Shown: in pieces, positions 17,359-24,933 of the stretch | How the letters are laid out: every line of letters starts with the position of its first letter | How positions within the stretch are numbered: the first letter of the stretch is position 1 | Source of the DNA: Micromonospora endolithica | GTDB lineage: Bacteria; Actinomycetota; Actinomycetes; Mycobacteriales; Micromonosporaceae | Length of the DNA: 64,000 nt | Assembly (NCBI RefSeq): GCF_003626595.1 | Contig: NZ_RBAK01000005.1 | Location: forward strand, 62,001-126,000 | Direction: 5' to 3' | Made by a program: the position numbers and the translations under genes | Notes under the pieces: generated by a model | Database searches by the model: none | What the model was told of the DNA's origin: nothing | Seen by the model: only the letters and a program-made list of their open reading frames with translations

Positions 17359-17697
17359 CCCTGACTTGCTCCATCGATGAATCGAAGACCACGTCCCGGC
17401 GAGGATCGCCCGCTACGGCCTCTCCCGCGCCACGCAGCACCTGTTCGAGTTGGCCTTCAGCTGCGCCAAGCCGCGCCCCGGCACTGCAACATCTCGGCCT
17501 GCTCGATGTGCCGACGAGGCGCGGCCGCACTCCAGGCAAGGAGGTGGAGGTTACTCAGTGGGGTCGTCCCGATGACGTCGGTGTCGGAAATCTGATGCAT
17601 AGATGAACGTGTCATGCGCCCTATCCTGGAGGGCTTTGCCTCGGGCCGACGGCCCGGCGGATCAGCACTGGTGTACGTCGACTGACTTGGAGACGAG
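17359..17697. other. Intergenic stretch without a clear gene
   Basis: These 339 bases separate the ATPase operon from the DUF4011-like remnant. A short open segment reading RIARYGLSRATQHLFELA is protein-like, but it has no proper start and runs into low-quality sequence, so it may be the residue of a lost gene. Just before 17698, a GGAGA ribosome site precedes the next ATG. I see no tRNA, strong hairpin or direct repeat. Confidence 0.5.
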
Positions 17698-17991
17698 ATG
17701 CTGTTGACCCAACCGGATGTGCTCCACCTCGTTCAACAGGCCGCCGGCCGGTGGGCAGACCAACTGATCGACTTCGGCCCGCGCAACACGCTGCTCTACT
17801 TCAAGGAGCGACAGACCACCACCCTCGATCTCGCCGAGGCGGCTGCTGAAGTGGTCGCCGATCTGCTCCGGGGACAGAAGGTTCGCCTACGGACGCTGTT
17901 CCCGGACCAGGACCGGCACACCACCGCCTGCAACACTGCCCGCAGTCTCCGCCGGAAGCTGGTCGAGCTGGAGGAGGAGCAGGGCATCCAG
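17698..17991 (+). pseudogene. N-terminal remnant of a DUF4011-type helicase
   Basis: ATG 17698 has a good GGAGA site 5 bases upstream. The first 98 codons read like the start of large DUF4011-containing helicases: ADQLIDFGPRNTLLYFKERQ, then LLRGQKVRLRTLFPDQ and ARSLRRKLVELEEEQGIQ. Full-length relatives exceed 1000 residues. After about 17991 the frame stays open to 18132, but it becomes Val/Ala-rich sequence that is the antisense of another coding stretch, so the helicase similarity ends abruptly. This indicates a deletion or rearrangement that removed nearly the whole gene. Translation from the intact start could still give a 144-residue hybrid peptide. Such helicases are frequent in defence islands, so this may be a dead defence gene. 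Confidence 0.68.
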
Positions 17992-18426
17992 GCTGGTTGG
18001 GTGACCCGCGGTCTGGTCGGGCAGGTGAACGCCGTCGAAGTCCAGGCCGTGGACCTCGTAGTTGTCGTCGCCGTCGCGGTGAACGGGCTGATCGGTCAGG
18101 TCGTCGCAGGCGCCGACCAGCGCCTTGCGTAGCAGATCCCTCACGGTCGGGAACCAGGCCGCCGCGCTGCTGAACCGGCGCTGCCGAGCCTGCTCGTCCC
18201 GAACCCGGTCGAGAGCGGTCCGGAACGAACCGTCCTCCTGGATGGCTCTCGCCTTCACCATCGGGTAGTCCGCCGCCAGCTTCTCTATCGCGGCCCGAAT
18301 CGAGATGTTCTCGTGGTCGGCCATCTCCTCGGCCAGCTCCGACTCGTCGCGGACGACGCCCAGCGCCTCGGAGTATGAGATGTCAAAGCTCTCCGCGAGT
18401 CTCTTGGCCTGCGGGTTTTTGCTCAC
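17992..18426 (-). pseudogene. Truncated hypothetical protein, convergent with the DUF4011 remnant
   Basis: On the minus strand from GTG 18426, about 145 codons look like a genuine soluble protein: SKNPQAKRLAESFDISYSEA, NISIRAAIEKLAADYPMVKA, AAWFPTVRDLLRKALVGACD and NYEVHGLDFDGVHLPDQTAG. The first part resembles short HTH-like N-termini seen in actinomycete mobile-element proteins. The frame stays open to 17887 but there becomes antisense to the DUF4011 remnant, so the original C-terminus is missing or fused. The join is near 17990. It could still be expressed as a 179-residue chimera. I cannot assign a function. Confidence 0.6.
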
Positions 18427-18947
18427 GACGATGTCCGTCTCTCCCTCGTGGTGCCCACGCCACCACCGAGGGGTACGACATCCGCCATCGGTGATCATCT
18501 TCTGCGACGAGCTTTCGGCCCTTGTCCCTCGGTGTCGCGCAGGGGCGTGGCCGCGGGCGACAGGAGAACCGGGTGGCGCAGAGCCACCGCACCCACCACG
18601 GTAGCTCGCCGGTGCGCGCTCGATCCGAGCGGGCCGCTGGCCGCCTGGCGACGTGAGGGCGGGGCAGGTGTCCCGGCCGCGACTAACGGCGGCACACGGG
18701 CGACCAACGTGCGGCACGAGCGCGCACGGCCGCGCGCCTTCCTCATTCGGTCATGGCAATTCGCGACCAACCCGCCCCACGGGACATCGCAATCGACACT
18801 TATCGATCAATCCGACCGCTCTCGACGCTGCCGCCGGTCAGACCCACCCGGACACGCGTGGACTACCCGGGAAATGGCGGGACGTAGGGCACGCTCGTCG
18901 GACGAGCAGCCACCGAGCAGCCAAACGTCCACGAGGGACGAAGAAAC
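18427..18947. other. Long gap between the decayed genes and the tRNA cluster
   Basis: About 520 bases hold no convincing gene. Open frames on both strands here have Arg/Pro/Ala-rich composition without domain character. The segment probably carries the promoter of the minus-strand remnant (start 18426). At its right end it meets the terminator and 3' end of tRNA-Arg, so it would be the edge of an inserted element if the island entered at that tRNA. I found no repeat of the tRNA 3' end here. Confidence 0.5.
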
Positions 18948-18985
18948 AGAGAGCCTGACCCGCGTTTTCGCAGGTCAGGCTCTCT
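18948..18985 (-). terminator. Intrinsic terminator of tRNA-Arg
   Basis: A perfect 13-bp stem (18948-18960 paired with 18973-18985, core AGAGCCTGACC) with a 12-base loop. On the minus strand it lies 8 bases beyond the tRNA-Arg 3' end and is followed by a T-rich run, as expected for a Rho-independent terminator of the tRNA transcript. Confidence 0.85.
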
Positions 18986-18993
18986 TGATCTTG

Positions 18994-19066
18994 TGCGCCC
19001 GAAGGGACTCGAACCCCTAACCTTCTGATCCGTAGTCAGATGCTCTATCCATTGAGCTACGGGCGC
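18994..19066 (-). tRNA. tRNA-Arg (anticodon ACG)
   Basis: The minus strand folds as a standard 73-base tRNA. The acceptor GCGCCCG pairs with CGGGCGC, discriminator A is at 18994, the D-arm is GCTC...GAGC, the anticodon stem TCTGA/TCAGA carries loop CTACGGA (anticodon ACG), and the T-arm contains GGTTCGAGTCC. CCA is not encoded. ACG is read as ICG after deamination and decodes CGU/CGC/CGA. Its 3' end faces the accessory region to the left, the usual orientation for island insertion at a tRNA gene. Confidence 0.97.
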
Positions 19067-19102
19067 TCGGTGCTCGGCCAGTCTACACACCCGGCTTTCG
19101 CG

Positions 19103-19193
19103 CGGAGACTCCGGGATTCGAACCCGGGAGGGGCTTTAAGACCCCAACCGCATTAGCAGTGCGGCGCCATAGACCAGACTAGGCGAAGTCTCC
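19103..19193 (-). tRNA. tRNA-Ser (anticodon GCT)
   Basis: The minus strand gives a class II tRNA of 91 bases. The acceptor GGAGACT pairs with AGTCTCC, the anticodon stem CCGCA/TGCGG has loop CTGCTAA (anticodon GCT), the long variable arm is GGGGTCTTAAAGCCCC, and the T-arm has GGTTCGAATCC. CCA is not encoded. It decodes AGC/AGU. It lies 36 bases upstream of tRNA-Arg on the same strand, and the two may share a transcript. Confidence 0.97.
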
Positions 19194-19339
19194 TCGGTGG
19201 CCCGCAGACCACCGCGCCCGAGGATACAGGTCCCCACCCACCGGGAGCAAAACGACTTCCCCGGCGTACGTCGGGCGGGGAGGTGCCGTCTCACGTCGAG
19301 CGCTGTACTCGGGCGTGATCACCGCTACGCTCCATCGAT

Positions 19340-20806
19340 ATGCAGGAGCAGCCGTCCAGCGAGCCCACCCGCCGAGAGCCTGCTGCGGGAGGGCGGCGAC
19401 GCTCCCCGAAGGCAGCCTTCACCCCGCCACCGGCACCGCCGGAGCCCGAACCGGATCCGGACACCGCCAAGCGGCCGACCCGACGGGCGAAGCCGGCGCC
19501 CACGGTTCTCTTCCAGCCACCCGAGCCGGAGCGGACGTTGCCCCGCCAGACGGCCCGGTCGACCGATCCGGAGCGGGTCGGTACGTCGGACCCGGACAGC
19601 CCGGGTGATCCGACCCACACCGCCGCCGACGCTGCCCGTGGGTCCGGAACCGGTCGGCCCGGGGACGACGAGTCCCCCTCGGTCCAGCTCACGGACGGCC
19701 CGGACGCCCCCGGCGAGGCGGGGGCGACGGCCGAGCGGACCGCGACCCCTCGTCCGGGGGCCGGCACCCGGAGGACGGCTCCGGCCGGGAAGGCAGCCCC
19801 AGCTACGAAGGCCACGCCGGCCGGAAGGGTAGCCCCGGCGAAAAGGACAACGCCGGTCAGGAAGGCCGCCCCAGCCACGAAGGCCACGCCGGCTGAGAAG
19901 GCCACGCCGGCGAGCGGGGCGACCCCGGCCGAGGCCACCCCGGTCGAGGCCACCCCGGACAGGGCCACCCCGGACAGGGCCACCCCGGTCAAGGCCACCG
20001 CGCGGAAGGCCACCCGGAAGCAGACCGCTTCCACCACACCCCGCACCAGGAGACCGGCCACCCCGGCGGCGGTCGACGCGTCGAGCGCGACGGACACGCC
20101 GGATCCGGTCCTGCTGACCCCGCGCGCCGCGGGGTCGACGCCGGCAGGGGACGCGGCGGTGGGGCGTACCTCCGGGTCGGAACTGGGGCGGATCGTCCGG
20201 ACGGTGCGGGACCACCCGGGATTCGCGCCGGAACTGCTGGCCCTGGCCGCGGTCGCGGGGATCGGTCCGCAGGCGCGGGAGTGGGCGCGGGAGCTGCGGT
20301 CGGCGTACCCGGATGCCGGCGACGACGGCCTTGCCCGGCTCGCGACCCGGCGGTTCGTCCGGCGCGCCGGGACGGGCGGCGCGGTCGCGGCGGCGGCGGG
20401 ACTGTTCGCGCCGGTGGTGGAGTTGGCGGCGGTGCTGTGGACCCAGGCGAACCTGGTGCTGCACCTCGCCGCGGCGTACGGGCGCGATCCGGCGCATCCG
20501 GACCGGGCGGTGGAGTTGCTGGTGCTGACCCAGGTGCATCCGGACGAGGAGAGTGCCGCAGCGGCGCTCGCCGCCGCTCGGGCGCTGGACGGACCGGGTG
20601 ATGAGCCCTGGCCACGGGCGGCGGAGGCGGCCTGGCGGTTGGCGGCCCCGCTGACCGCGCAGGCCGGCGGGTGGATGGCGCTGCGGTTGGCGTCGCGGGT
20701 GCTGCCGGGGGCGGCGGTGGTGGCCGCCGCGGTCGGCGACGCGGCGGCGGCGGAGCGCGTGGCGGCCCGCGCGGTGGCGGCCTACCGCCCGATCCGGGGC
20801 CGCTGA
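19340..20806 (+). CDS. EcsC-like domain protein with long Ala/Pro/Thr/Lys-rich N-terminus
   Basis: A 488-residue protein. Residues 1-about 270 are low-complexity and strongly basic/Pro-rich, with pentapeptide repeats of the xATPx type (KATPA, EATPV, RATPD) resembling histone-H1-like tails. Residues about 280-488 are folded and helical, with hydrophobic segments (GGAVAAAAGLFAPVVELAAV, LWTQANLVLHLAAAYG) and a LTQVHPDEESAAAALAAARA region typical of EcsC-related proteins. The function of that family is poorly known, and membrane association is likely. The N-terminal tail could bind nucleic acid or the cell wall. The length of the repeat tract probably varies between strains. It is convergent with the CPBP protease gene. 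Confidence 0.65.
   Translation: MQEQPSSEPTRREPAAGGRRRSPKAAFTPPPAPPEPEPDPDTAKRPTRRAKPAPTVLFQPPEPERTLPRQTARSTDPERVGTSDPDSPGDPTHTAADAARGSGTGRPGDDESPSVQLTDGPDAPGEAGATAERTATPRPGAGTRRTAPAGKAAPATKATPAGRVAPAKRTTPVRKAAPATKATPAEKATPASGATPAEATPVEATPDRATPDRATPVKATARKATRKQTASTTPRTRRPATPAAVDASSATDTPDPVLLTPRAAGSTPAGDAAVGRTSGSELGRIVRTVRDHPGFAPELLALAAVAGIGPQAREWARELRSAYPDAGDDGLARLATRRFVRRAGTGGAVAAAAGLFAPVVELAAVLWTQANLVLHLAAAYGRDPAHPDRAVELLVLTQVHPDEESAAAALAAARALDGPGDEPWPRAAEAAWRLAAPLTAQAGGWMALRLASRVLPGAAVVAAAVGDAAAAERVAARAVAAYRPIRGR
19931..19990 (+). repeat. 15-bp tandem repeat encoding xATPx pentapeptides
   Basis: Four consecutive 15-base units close to GAGGCCACCCCGGWC, at 19931, 19946, 19961 and 19976, followed by a partial fifth. 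They encode EATPV, EATPD, RATPD and RATPV in the EcsC-like gene. Looser copies (AAGGCCACGCCGGCT) precede them from about 19808. Being in multiples of three, unit gain or loss would keep the frame. Confidence 0.85.
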
Positions 20807-20879
20807 GCCGACGGCACCGGTCCGGCGCCCGCGACGCGAGCCGCCGAGCGCCGGGCAGCGCGGGGCGGCAGGGCAGGGC

Positions 20880-21686
20880 TCAGAGCCAGTCGAACCACTC
20901 CCGGGGCAGCAGCGCGTAGCCGACGAAGGCCGCCACGTCGAGCAGCGTGTGCGCGACGACCAGCGGCATCACCCGCTTGGTACGCAGGTAGAAGAGAGTG
21001 AACACGACGCCCATCACGACGTTGCCGACGAAGGCGCCGAAGCCCTGGTAGAGGTGGTAGGAGCCGCGTAGCAGCGCACTCGCCGCGATGACCGCGCCGA
21101 GTCGCCACTGGAGTTGCCGCAGCCGGGTGACCAGGTAGCCGACCACGATCACCTCCTCCAGCAGGGAGTTCTGCAGGGCGGCGAGGATCAGCACCGGGAC
21201 GGTCCACCACAGGTCGGGCAGCGCGGCCGGCACCAGGCTGGCGTTGATCCCGAGCTGGGCGGCCACCCAGAACAGCGCGAGGCCGGGCAGGCCGATCAGC
21301 GCGGCCAGCCCGGCCCCCCGGGCCAGGTCCTGGCCGGGCCGCCGGGCGTCCAGGCCGAGGGTCCGGGCCGGGTCGCCGGGGTCCCGCGCCAGCAGGTGTA
21401 CGGCGAGCAGCACCGGCAGCAACGCGAAGACGATGCCGAGCAGTTGGTACGTGAGGTCGAGGTAGGGCCGGGCGGACCGGGAGGTGTTCAGCGCGGCGGT
21501 CTGCGCGGACAGCGGCCCGTCGGCGGTCAGCTTGGCCACGATCGAGACGAGTGCGTAGACGGCCGACTGGCCGAGGGAGAGACCGAGCACGAGCAGCGTC
21601 TCGGTGCCCAGGGTCCGGCGCGCCACCGGACGGTCGAGGTCGACGGTCACCGCACCACTGTGCCCGACGGCGACCTCCGGCGGCAC
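20880..21686 (-). CDS. CPBP family intramembrane glutamic endopeptidase
   Basis: A 268-residue membrane protein with about seven or eight hydrophobic segments. The CPBP (Abi/CaaX-protease-like) signatures appear in order: LLEEVIVVGYL with the EE pair, LLRGSYHLYQGFGAFVGN with the catalytic-type His, and LVVAHTLLDVAAFVGYALLP with H...D. These match the family of Rce1-like intramembrane proteases. Substrates in bacteria are mostly unknown; some members process peptides or confer bacteriocin immunity. The start is GTG 21686, though later GTG codons are possible. It is divergent from the flavohemoprotein gene, with about 100 bases between. Confidence 0.88.
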   Translation of the reverse strand: MPPEVAVGHSGAVTVDLDRPVARRTLGTETLLVLGLSLGQSAVYALVSIVAKLTADGPLSAQTAALNTSRSARPYLDLTYQLLGIVFALLPVLLAVHLLARDPGDPARTLGLDARRPGQDLARGAGLAALIGLPGLALFWVAAQLGINASLVPAALPDLWWTVPVLILAALQNSLLEEVIVVGYLVTRLRQLQWRLGAVIAASALLRGSYHLYQGFGAFVGNVVMGVVFTLFYLRTKRVMPLVVAHTLLDVAAFVGYALLPREWFDWL

Positions 21687-21789
21687 GGCGAAGGACCCTC
21701 ACGAGCCGATCGCACATTCTGTGCGACCGGTGGACACGCTCCGTGGACATTCTATGGATGCCCGATCCGCCCGAGGAGAAGGAGCGTCC

Positions 21790-22908
21790 GTGGACGACGT
21801 CGCGCGGTTGCTGAAGGAGAGCTGGACCCTGGTCGAGGAGGACCGGGAGCGGCTGAGCGCCCACTTCTACGCTCGGCTGTTCCTGCTCGATCCCGAGCTG
21901 CGCAAGCTGTTCCCGGTGCAGATGACCGGACAGGGCGACCGCCTGCTGGAGGCGATCATCACCGCCATCCACACGCTGGGGGATCCGGAGAGCTTCGACG
22001 AGTTCCTTCGCGGACTCGGCCGGGACCACCGGAAGTACCACGTCGACCCGGAGCACTACCGGACCGTGGGAGTGGCGCTGCTGGACGCGCTGCGCAGCAC
22101 CGCTGGTGACGGCTGGAACCTGGAGTACGACCAGGCGTGGCGGGACGCGTACGCGGTGATCGCGGCGAAGATGGTGGCCGGGGCGGCGGCGGACGACAAC
22201 CCGCCGTTCTGGCACGCCGAGGTGCTCACCCACGAGCGGTACGGCCCGGACACGGCGGTGCTGACCGTACGCGCGTTGCAGCACCCGCTGCCCTGGCGGG
22301 CCGGCCAGTACGTCAGCGTCGAGGTGCCTCGGCACCTCCCCCGGGTGTGGCGGACCTACTCGGTGGCGAACGCGCCGAACGACGACAACGTGCTGGAGTT
22401 CCACGTCCGGACACCGGCGGGCGCCGGCTGGGTCTCCGGCGCGCTGGTACGCCGGGTGCGGCCGGGCGAGCTGCTGCGGGTGGCGGCGCCGATGGGGTCG
22501 ATGACCCTGGACCGCGAGTCCGAGCGGGACGTCCTGCTGGTCGCCGGCGGCGTGGGGCTGGCACCGGTGAAGGCGCTGGTCGAGGAGTTGGCCGCGGTCA
22601 ACCGGACCCGCTGGGTGCACGTGTTCTACGGGGCCCGTACCGAGGCGGACCTGTACGGCCTGGACGGGATGCGGGAGCTGGTCGCGGCGCACCCGTGGCT
22701 GTCGGTCACGCCGGCGTGCAGCGAGGACCCGGACTTCGACGGCGAGCTGGGCGACATCGCCGACGTGGTGGCCCGGTACGGACCGTGGACGACGCACGAC
22801 TGCTACGTGTCCGGTTCGGCGCGGATGGTCCGGGCGACCCTGCGGGTGCTCGCCGAGGACGAGGTGCCGCCCGCGCGGACCCGGTACGACACGTTCGGCG
22901 ACCTGTAG
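21790..22908 (+). CDS. hmp: Flavohemoprotein (globin - FAD - NAD(P)H reductase), probable nitric oxide dioxygenase
   Basis: GTG 21790 is chosen because AGGAGAAGGAG lies just upstream; an in-frame ATG at 21754 would add 12 unremarkable residues. The protein has 372 residues. The N-terminal globin shows the E. coli Hmp-like AHFYARLF (Tyr B10), KLFP (Phe CD1), a Gln at the distal E7 region (GQGDRLLEAI) and LGRDHRKYHV with the proximal His. The reductase part has RTYSVANAP (FAD binding), GGVGLAPVKALVEEL (NAD(P)H binding) and CYVSGSARMVRATLRVL. It should convert NO to nitrate with O2 and NAD(P)H in the cytosol. A strong bidirectional terminator follows. No NsrR-type operator was recognised. Confidence 0.92.
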   Translation: MDDVARLLKESWTLVEEDRERLSAHFYARLFLLDPELRKLFPVQMTGQGDRLLEAIITAIHTLGDPESFDEFLRGLGRDHRKYHVDPEHYRTVGVALLDALRSTAGDGWNLEYDQAWRDAYAVIAAKMVAGAAADDNPPFWHAEVLTHERYGPDTAVLTVRALQHPLPWRAGQYVSVEVPRHLPRVWRTYSVANAPNDDNVLEFHVRTPAGAGWVSGALVRRVRPGELLRVAAPMGSMTLDRESERDVLLVAGGVGLAPVKALVEELAAVNRTRWVHVFYGARTEADLYGLDGMRELVAAHPWLSVTPACSEDPDFDGELGDIADVVARYGPWTTHDCYVSGSARMVRATLRVLAEDEVPPARTRYDTFGDL

Positions 22909-22955
22909 GAGCGGCCGGGGGGCCGACCTTCGGGTCCACAGACCTTCCTCCCCCC

Positions 22956-23003
22956 GGACCGGGGTTGCGTGCCCCCGCCCCCTGGGGCACGCAACCCCGG
23001 TCC
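22956..23003. terminator. Strong bidirectional terminator hairpin
   Basis: A perfect 20-bp GC-rich stem, 22956-22975 with 22984-23003 (arm GGACCGGGGTTGCGTGCCCC), and an 8-base loop. It lies between the convergent flavohemoprotein gene (stop 22908) and the HTH-deformylase gene (stop 23125), so it can end both transcripts. Confidence 0.85.
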
Positions 23004-23124
23004 CCCCGAACGGGCGGCCCGGCACCGCCCCCGTGATCACGCCCGCCCGGCCGTCCTTTCCCACCCGGGCGGGCGTGATCGTCCCGCCTGGCCGGCGGAC
23101 CCGGCCGGGCCGCGTCGGGTGCGC

Positions 23125-24642
23125 TCAGTAGCGCCAGGGGTTACCGGTCTCCCGGTACTCCTCGACCGGTACCAGGGGCACCCCGGGGGCCATCCGGTCG
23201 ACGTAGAGCCGGCCCTCCAGGTGGTCGATCTCGTGCGCCACCAGCCGGGCCATGCCGTACTCGAAGGATGTGATCATCCGGCCGCCGTCCAGGCGGGCGT
23301 GCTCCACGTCGATGCGCAACGGGCGCGGCACCAGGCCGCGGTGGTCGAAGTAGGAGAGGCAGCCCTCGTACTGTTCGTCGATGTCCGCGGCGGCGTCGAC
23401 GACCCGCGGGTTGAGCAGGACGACCGGCTCGGCGGCCCGGTCGGGGGCACGGACCAGCGCGGCGGCCCGGCCGATGCCGAGCTGCGGCGCGGCGATGCCG
23501 ACGCCCTTGCTGAAGGGGTGCAGCTCGTCGAGGCGGAGCAGGGCCGCGGTGAGCCGGTCCAGCACGTCCCGGGCCACGTGCTCCTCGTTCGGCAGGTCGA
23601 ACGACCGGCTGGGCTGGCGCAGCAGGTCGTCGCCGCGTTGCAGGATGCCCAGGCCGCGCATCCGGTCGCTGGGCCGGACCCGGCCCGGCTCCTCGGGGCC
23701 GCTCTCCGGCCGGGCCCGGAAGCGCCACTGCATCCGGTACCGGGCGTTCAGCGGCGGATCGTCGGTCGACCACTCGAAGATCACCCGGTCGCCCTCCGCG
23801 CGCCGGCCGACCGGCGTCCGCAGCGGGCCCTCCTCCGCCGAGAGCGAGGTCTCCGCGCCCCAGACCTGCGGGTCGAGCGACGCCGGCAGGTCGAGGGACA
23901 CGCCGAGGTGCCGGGTCGGTACGCGGACCGCCCGCTGGAACCAGGGGCCCCACTTGTCCTGTCCGACGGTGTACGCGTACTCGATGGTGGCCCGGTCCCC
24001 GGGGTAGAGGGCGAACCGGCGGTCGGCGTTCTCGAAGAGCAGCCAGATCTCCTTGAACGCGTCCCGGTCGTGCTTGGCCCGCCAGTGCATCGCGTCCCGC
24101 TCGTCGCCCTGGGTGCGGTACGCCCGCAGTTGCAGCTCGGCGAAGGTGAGGGGGTGTTCGCGGTGGTGCCGGTTGGAGCGCCCCGGGTCGTTGGGGTAGC
24201 GGTCGACGGCGACCCGGACCAGGTAGCGGGTGACGGGTTCGGTGCCGGCGTTGTACAGCTCGCGGCGGATCACGCAGTGGTAGGAGTCCTCGTGGTGGGT
24301 GAGGCCGGCATGCTCCCGTTCCACGATCAGGCCGGTGCCGGGTGGCATCCACTGGCCGGGGGCGGGCAGCTCGCGGTGCGCCTTCTCGGCGCGGGTGTGC
24401 CGCAGTTCGTCGTACTCCCGGAAGCGCTGCCAGATCGCTCCGCTGGCCTCCAGGACGGCCTCGGCCCGCCGGGCGAAGTCCTCGGTGGGCCGGTGCCGGC
24501 GGCCCTCGACGTGGCTGACGTACGACGGGTCGAAGCCCATCAGGGTGGCCAGTTGCTTCTTGGACAGCCCTCGCCCGGTCCGGTGGCGGGCGAGTTCGGC
24601 CGCGAAGGAGTCGGCGGCCCGATCGAGCGGTGAGGCAGTCAT
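23125..24642 (-). CDS. XRE-type HTH protein fused to a C-terminal peptide deformylase domain
   Basis: A 505-residue protein from ATG 24642 (GAGGAAG 4 bases upstream). Residues about 12-65 form an XRE helix-turn-helix (GRGLSKKQLATLMGFDPSYV, SHVEGRRHRPT). About 270 residues follow that resemble beta-rich regions of actinomycete HTH proteins (LYNAGTEPVTRYLVRVAVDR, WLLFENADRRFALYPGD). The C-terminal 170 residues are a full peptide deformylase with all three motifs: GVGIAAPQLG (380-389), EGCLS (426-430, metal ligand Cys428) and HEIDH (470-474). Deformylases remove formyl from nascent peptides with Fe2+/Zn2+ at these residues. Joining a DNA-binding domain to an apparently intact deformylase is unusual. 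It may sense formyl-peptides or act as a regulator that retained the fold. Confidence 0.88.
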   Translation of the reverse strand: MTASPLDRAADSFAAELARHRTGRGLSKKQLATLMGFDPSYVSHVEGRRHRPTEDFARRAEAVLEASGAIWQRFREYDELRHTRAEKAHRELPAPGQWMPPGTGLIVEREHAGLTHHEDSYHCVIRRELYNAGTEPVTRYLVRVAVDRYPNDPGRSNRHHREHPLTFAELQLRAYRTQGDERDAMHWRAKHDRDAFKEIWLLFENADRRFALYPGDRATIEYAYTVGQDKWGPWFQRAVRVPTRHLGVSLDLPASLDPQVWGAETSLSAEEGPLRTPVGRRAEGDRVIFEWSTDDPPLNARYRMQWRFRARPESGPEEPGRVRPSDRMRGLGILQRGDDLLRQPSRSFDLPNEEHVARDVLDRLTAALLRLDELHPFSKGVGIAAPQLGIGRAAALVRAPDRAAEPVVLLNPRVVDAAADIDEQYEGCLSYFDHRGLVPRPLRIDVEHARLDGGRMITSFEYGMARLVAHEIDHLEGRLYVDRMAPGVPLVPVEEYRETGNPWRY

Positions 24643-24886
24643 CAGCTTCCTCGTGGCCGGGAGTACCAAGTTTCACGTTCCGTCGCCGCACAGACACGGA
24701 TCTGCCAGGTTGTCGACACGAACCTTGACGATGCAACGAAAGCTGTCGATACTGCACCCGGCCGTCCCGCCGTTTCCCGCACCTCTTCGCGGGTAGTACG
24801 CCGACACGCCGGGCGAGCGACGCATCCCGGACGAGTGACCTGGGCCTCCCGCACAACCCAGGAGAGGCTTCCCTTACCGATCCGGT

Positions 24887-24905
24887 CGGGGTTAGGCTAG
24901 CCTTA
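24887..24905 (+). promoter_or_regulatory. IdeR/DtxR-type iron box upstream of the FhuF-like gene
   Basis: The core GGTTAGGCTAGCC (24890-24902) differs by one base from GGTTAGGCTAACC in the 19-bp IdeR/DtxR consensus. The outer three bases on each side match less well. It lies about 30 bases before the start of the siderophore-reductase-like gene, in the right place for iron-dependent repression. Confidence 0.8.
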
Positions 24906-24933
24906 GCTCAGTAACGAGCTCTTCGGACGGGGG

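Noticed and set aside
17887..18132. Two fully overlapping genes on opposite strands
   Set aside because: Protein-like sequence stops at the same place (about 17990) in both frames, so truncated remnants joined by a rearrangement explain it better than real antisense overlap.
1..19000. CRISPR array or cas genes in the defence region
   Set aside because: No regularly spaced direct repeats and no Cas1/Cas2-like proteins were seen.
22969..24633. A 554-codon plus-strand frame over the HTH-deformylase gene
   Set aside because: It starts in the terminator and runs antisense to well-supported HTH and deformylase motifs.
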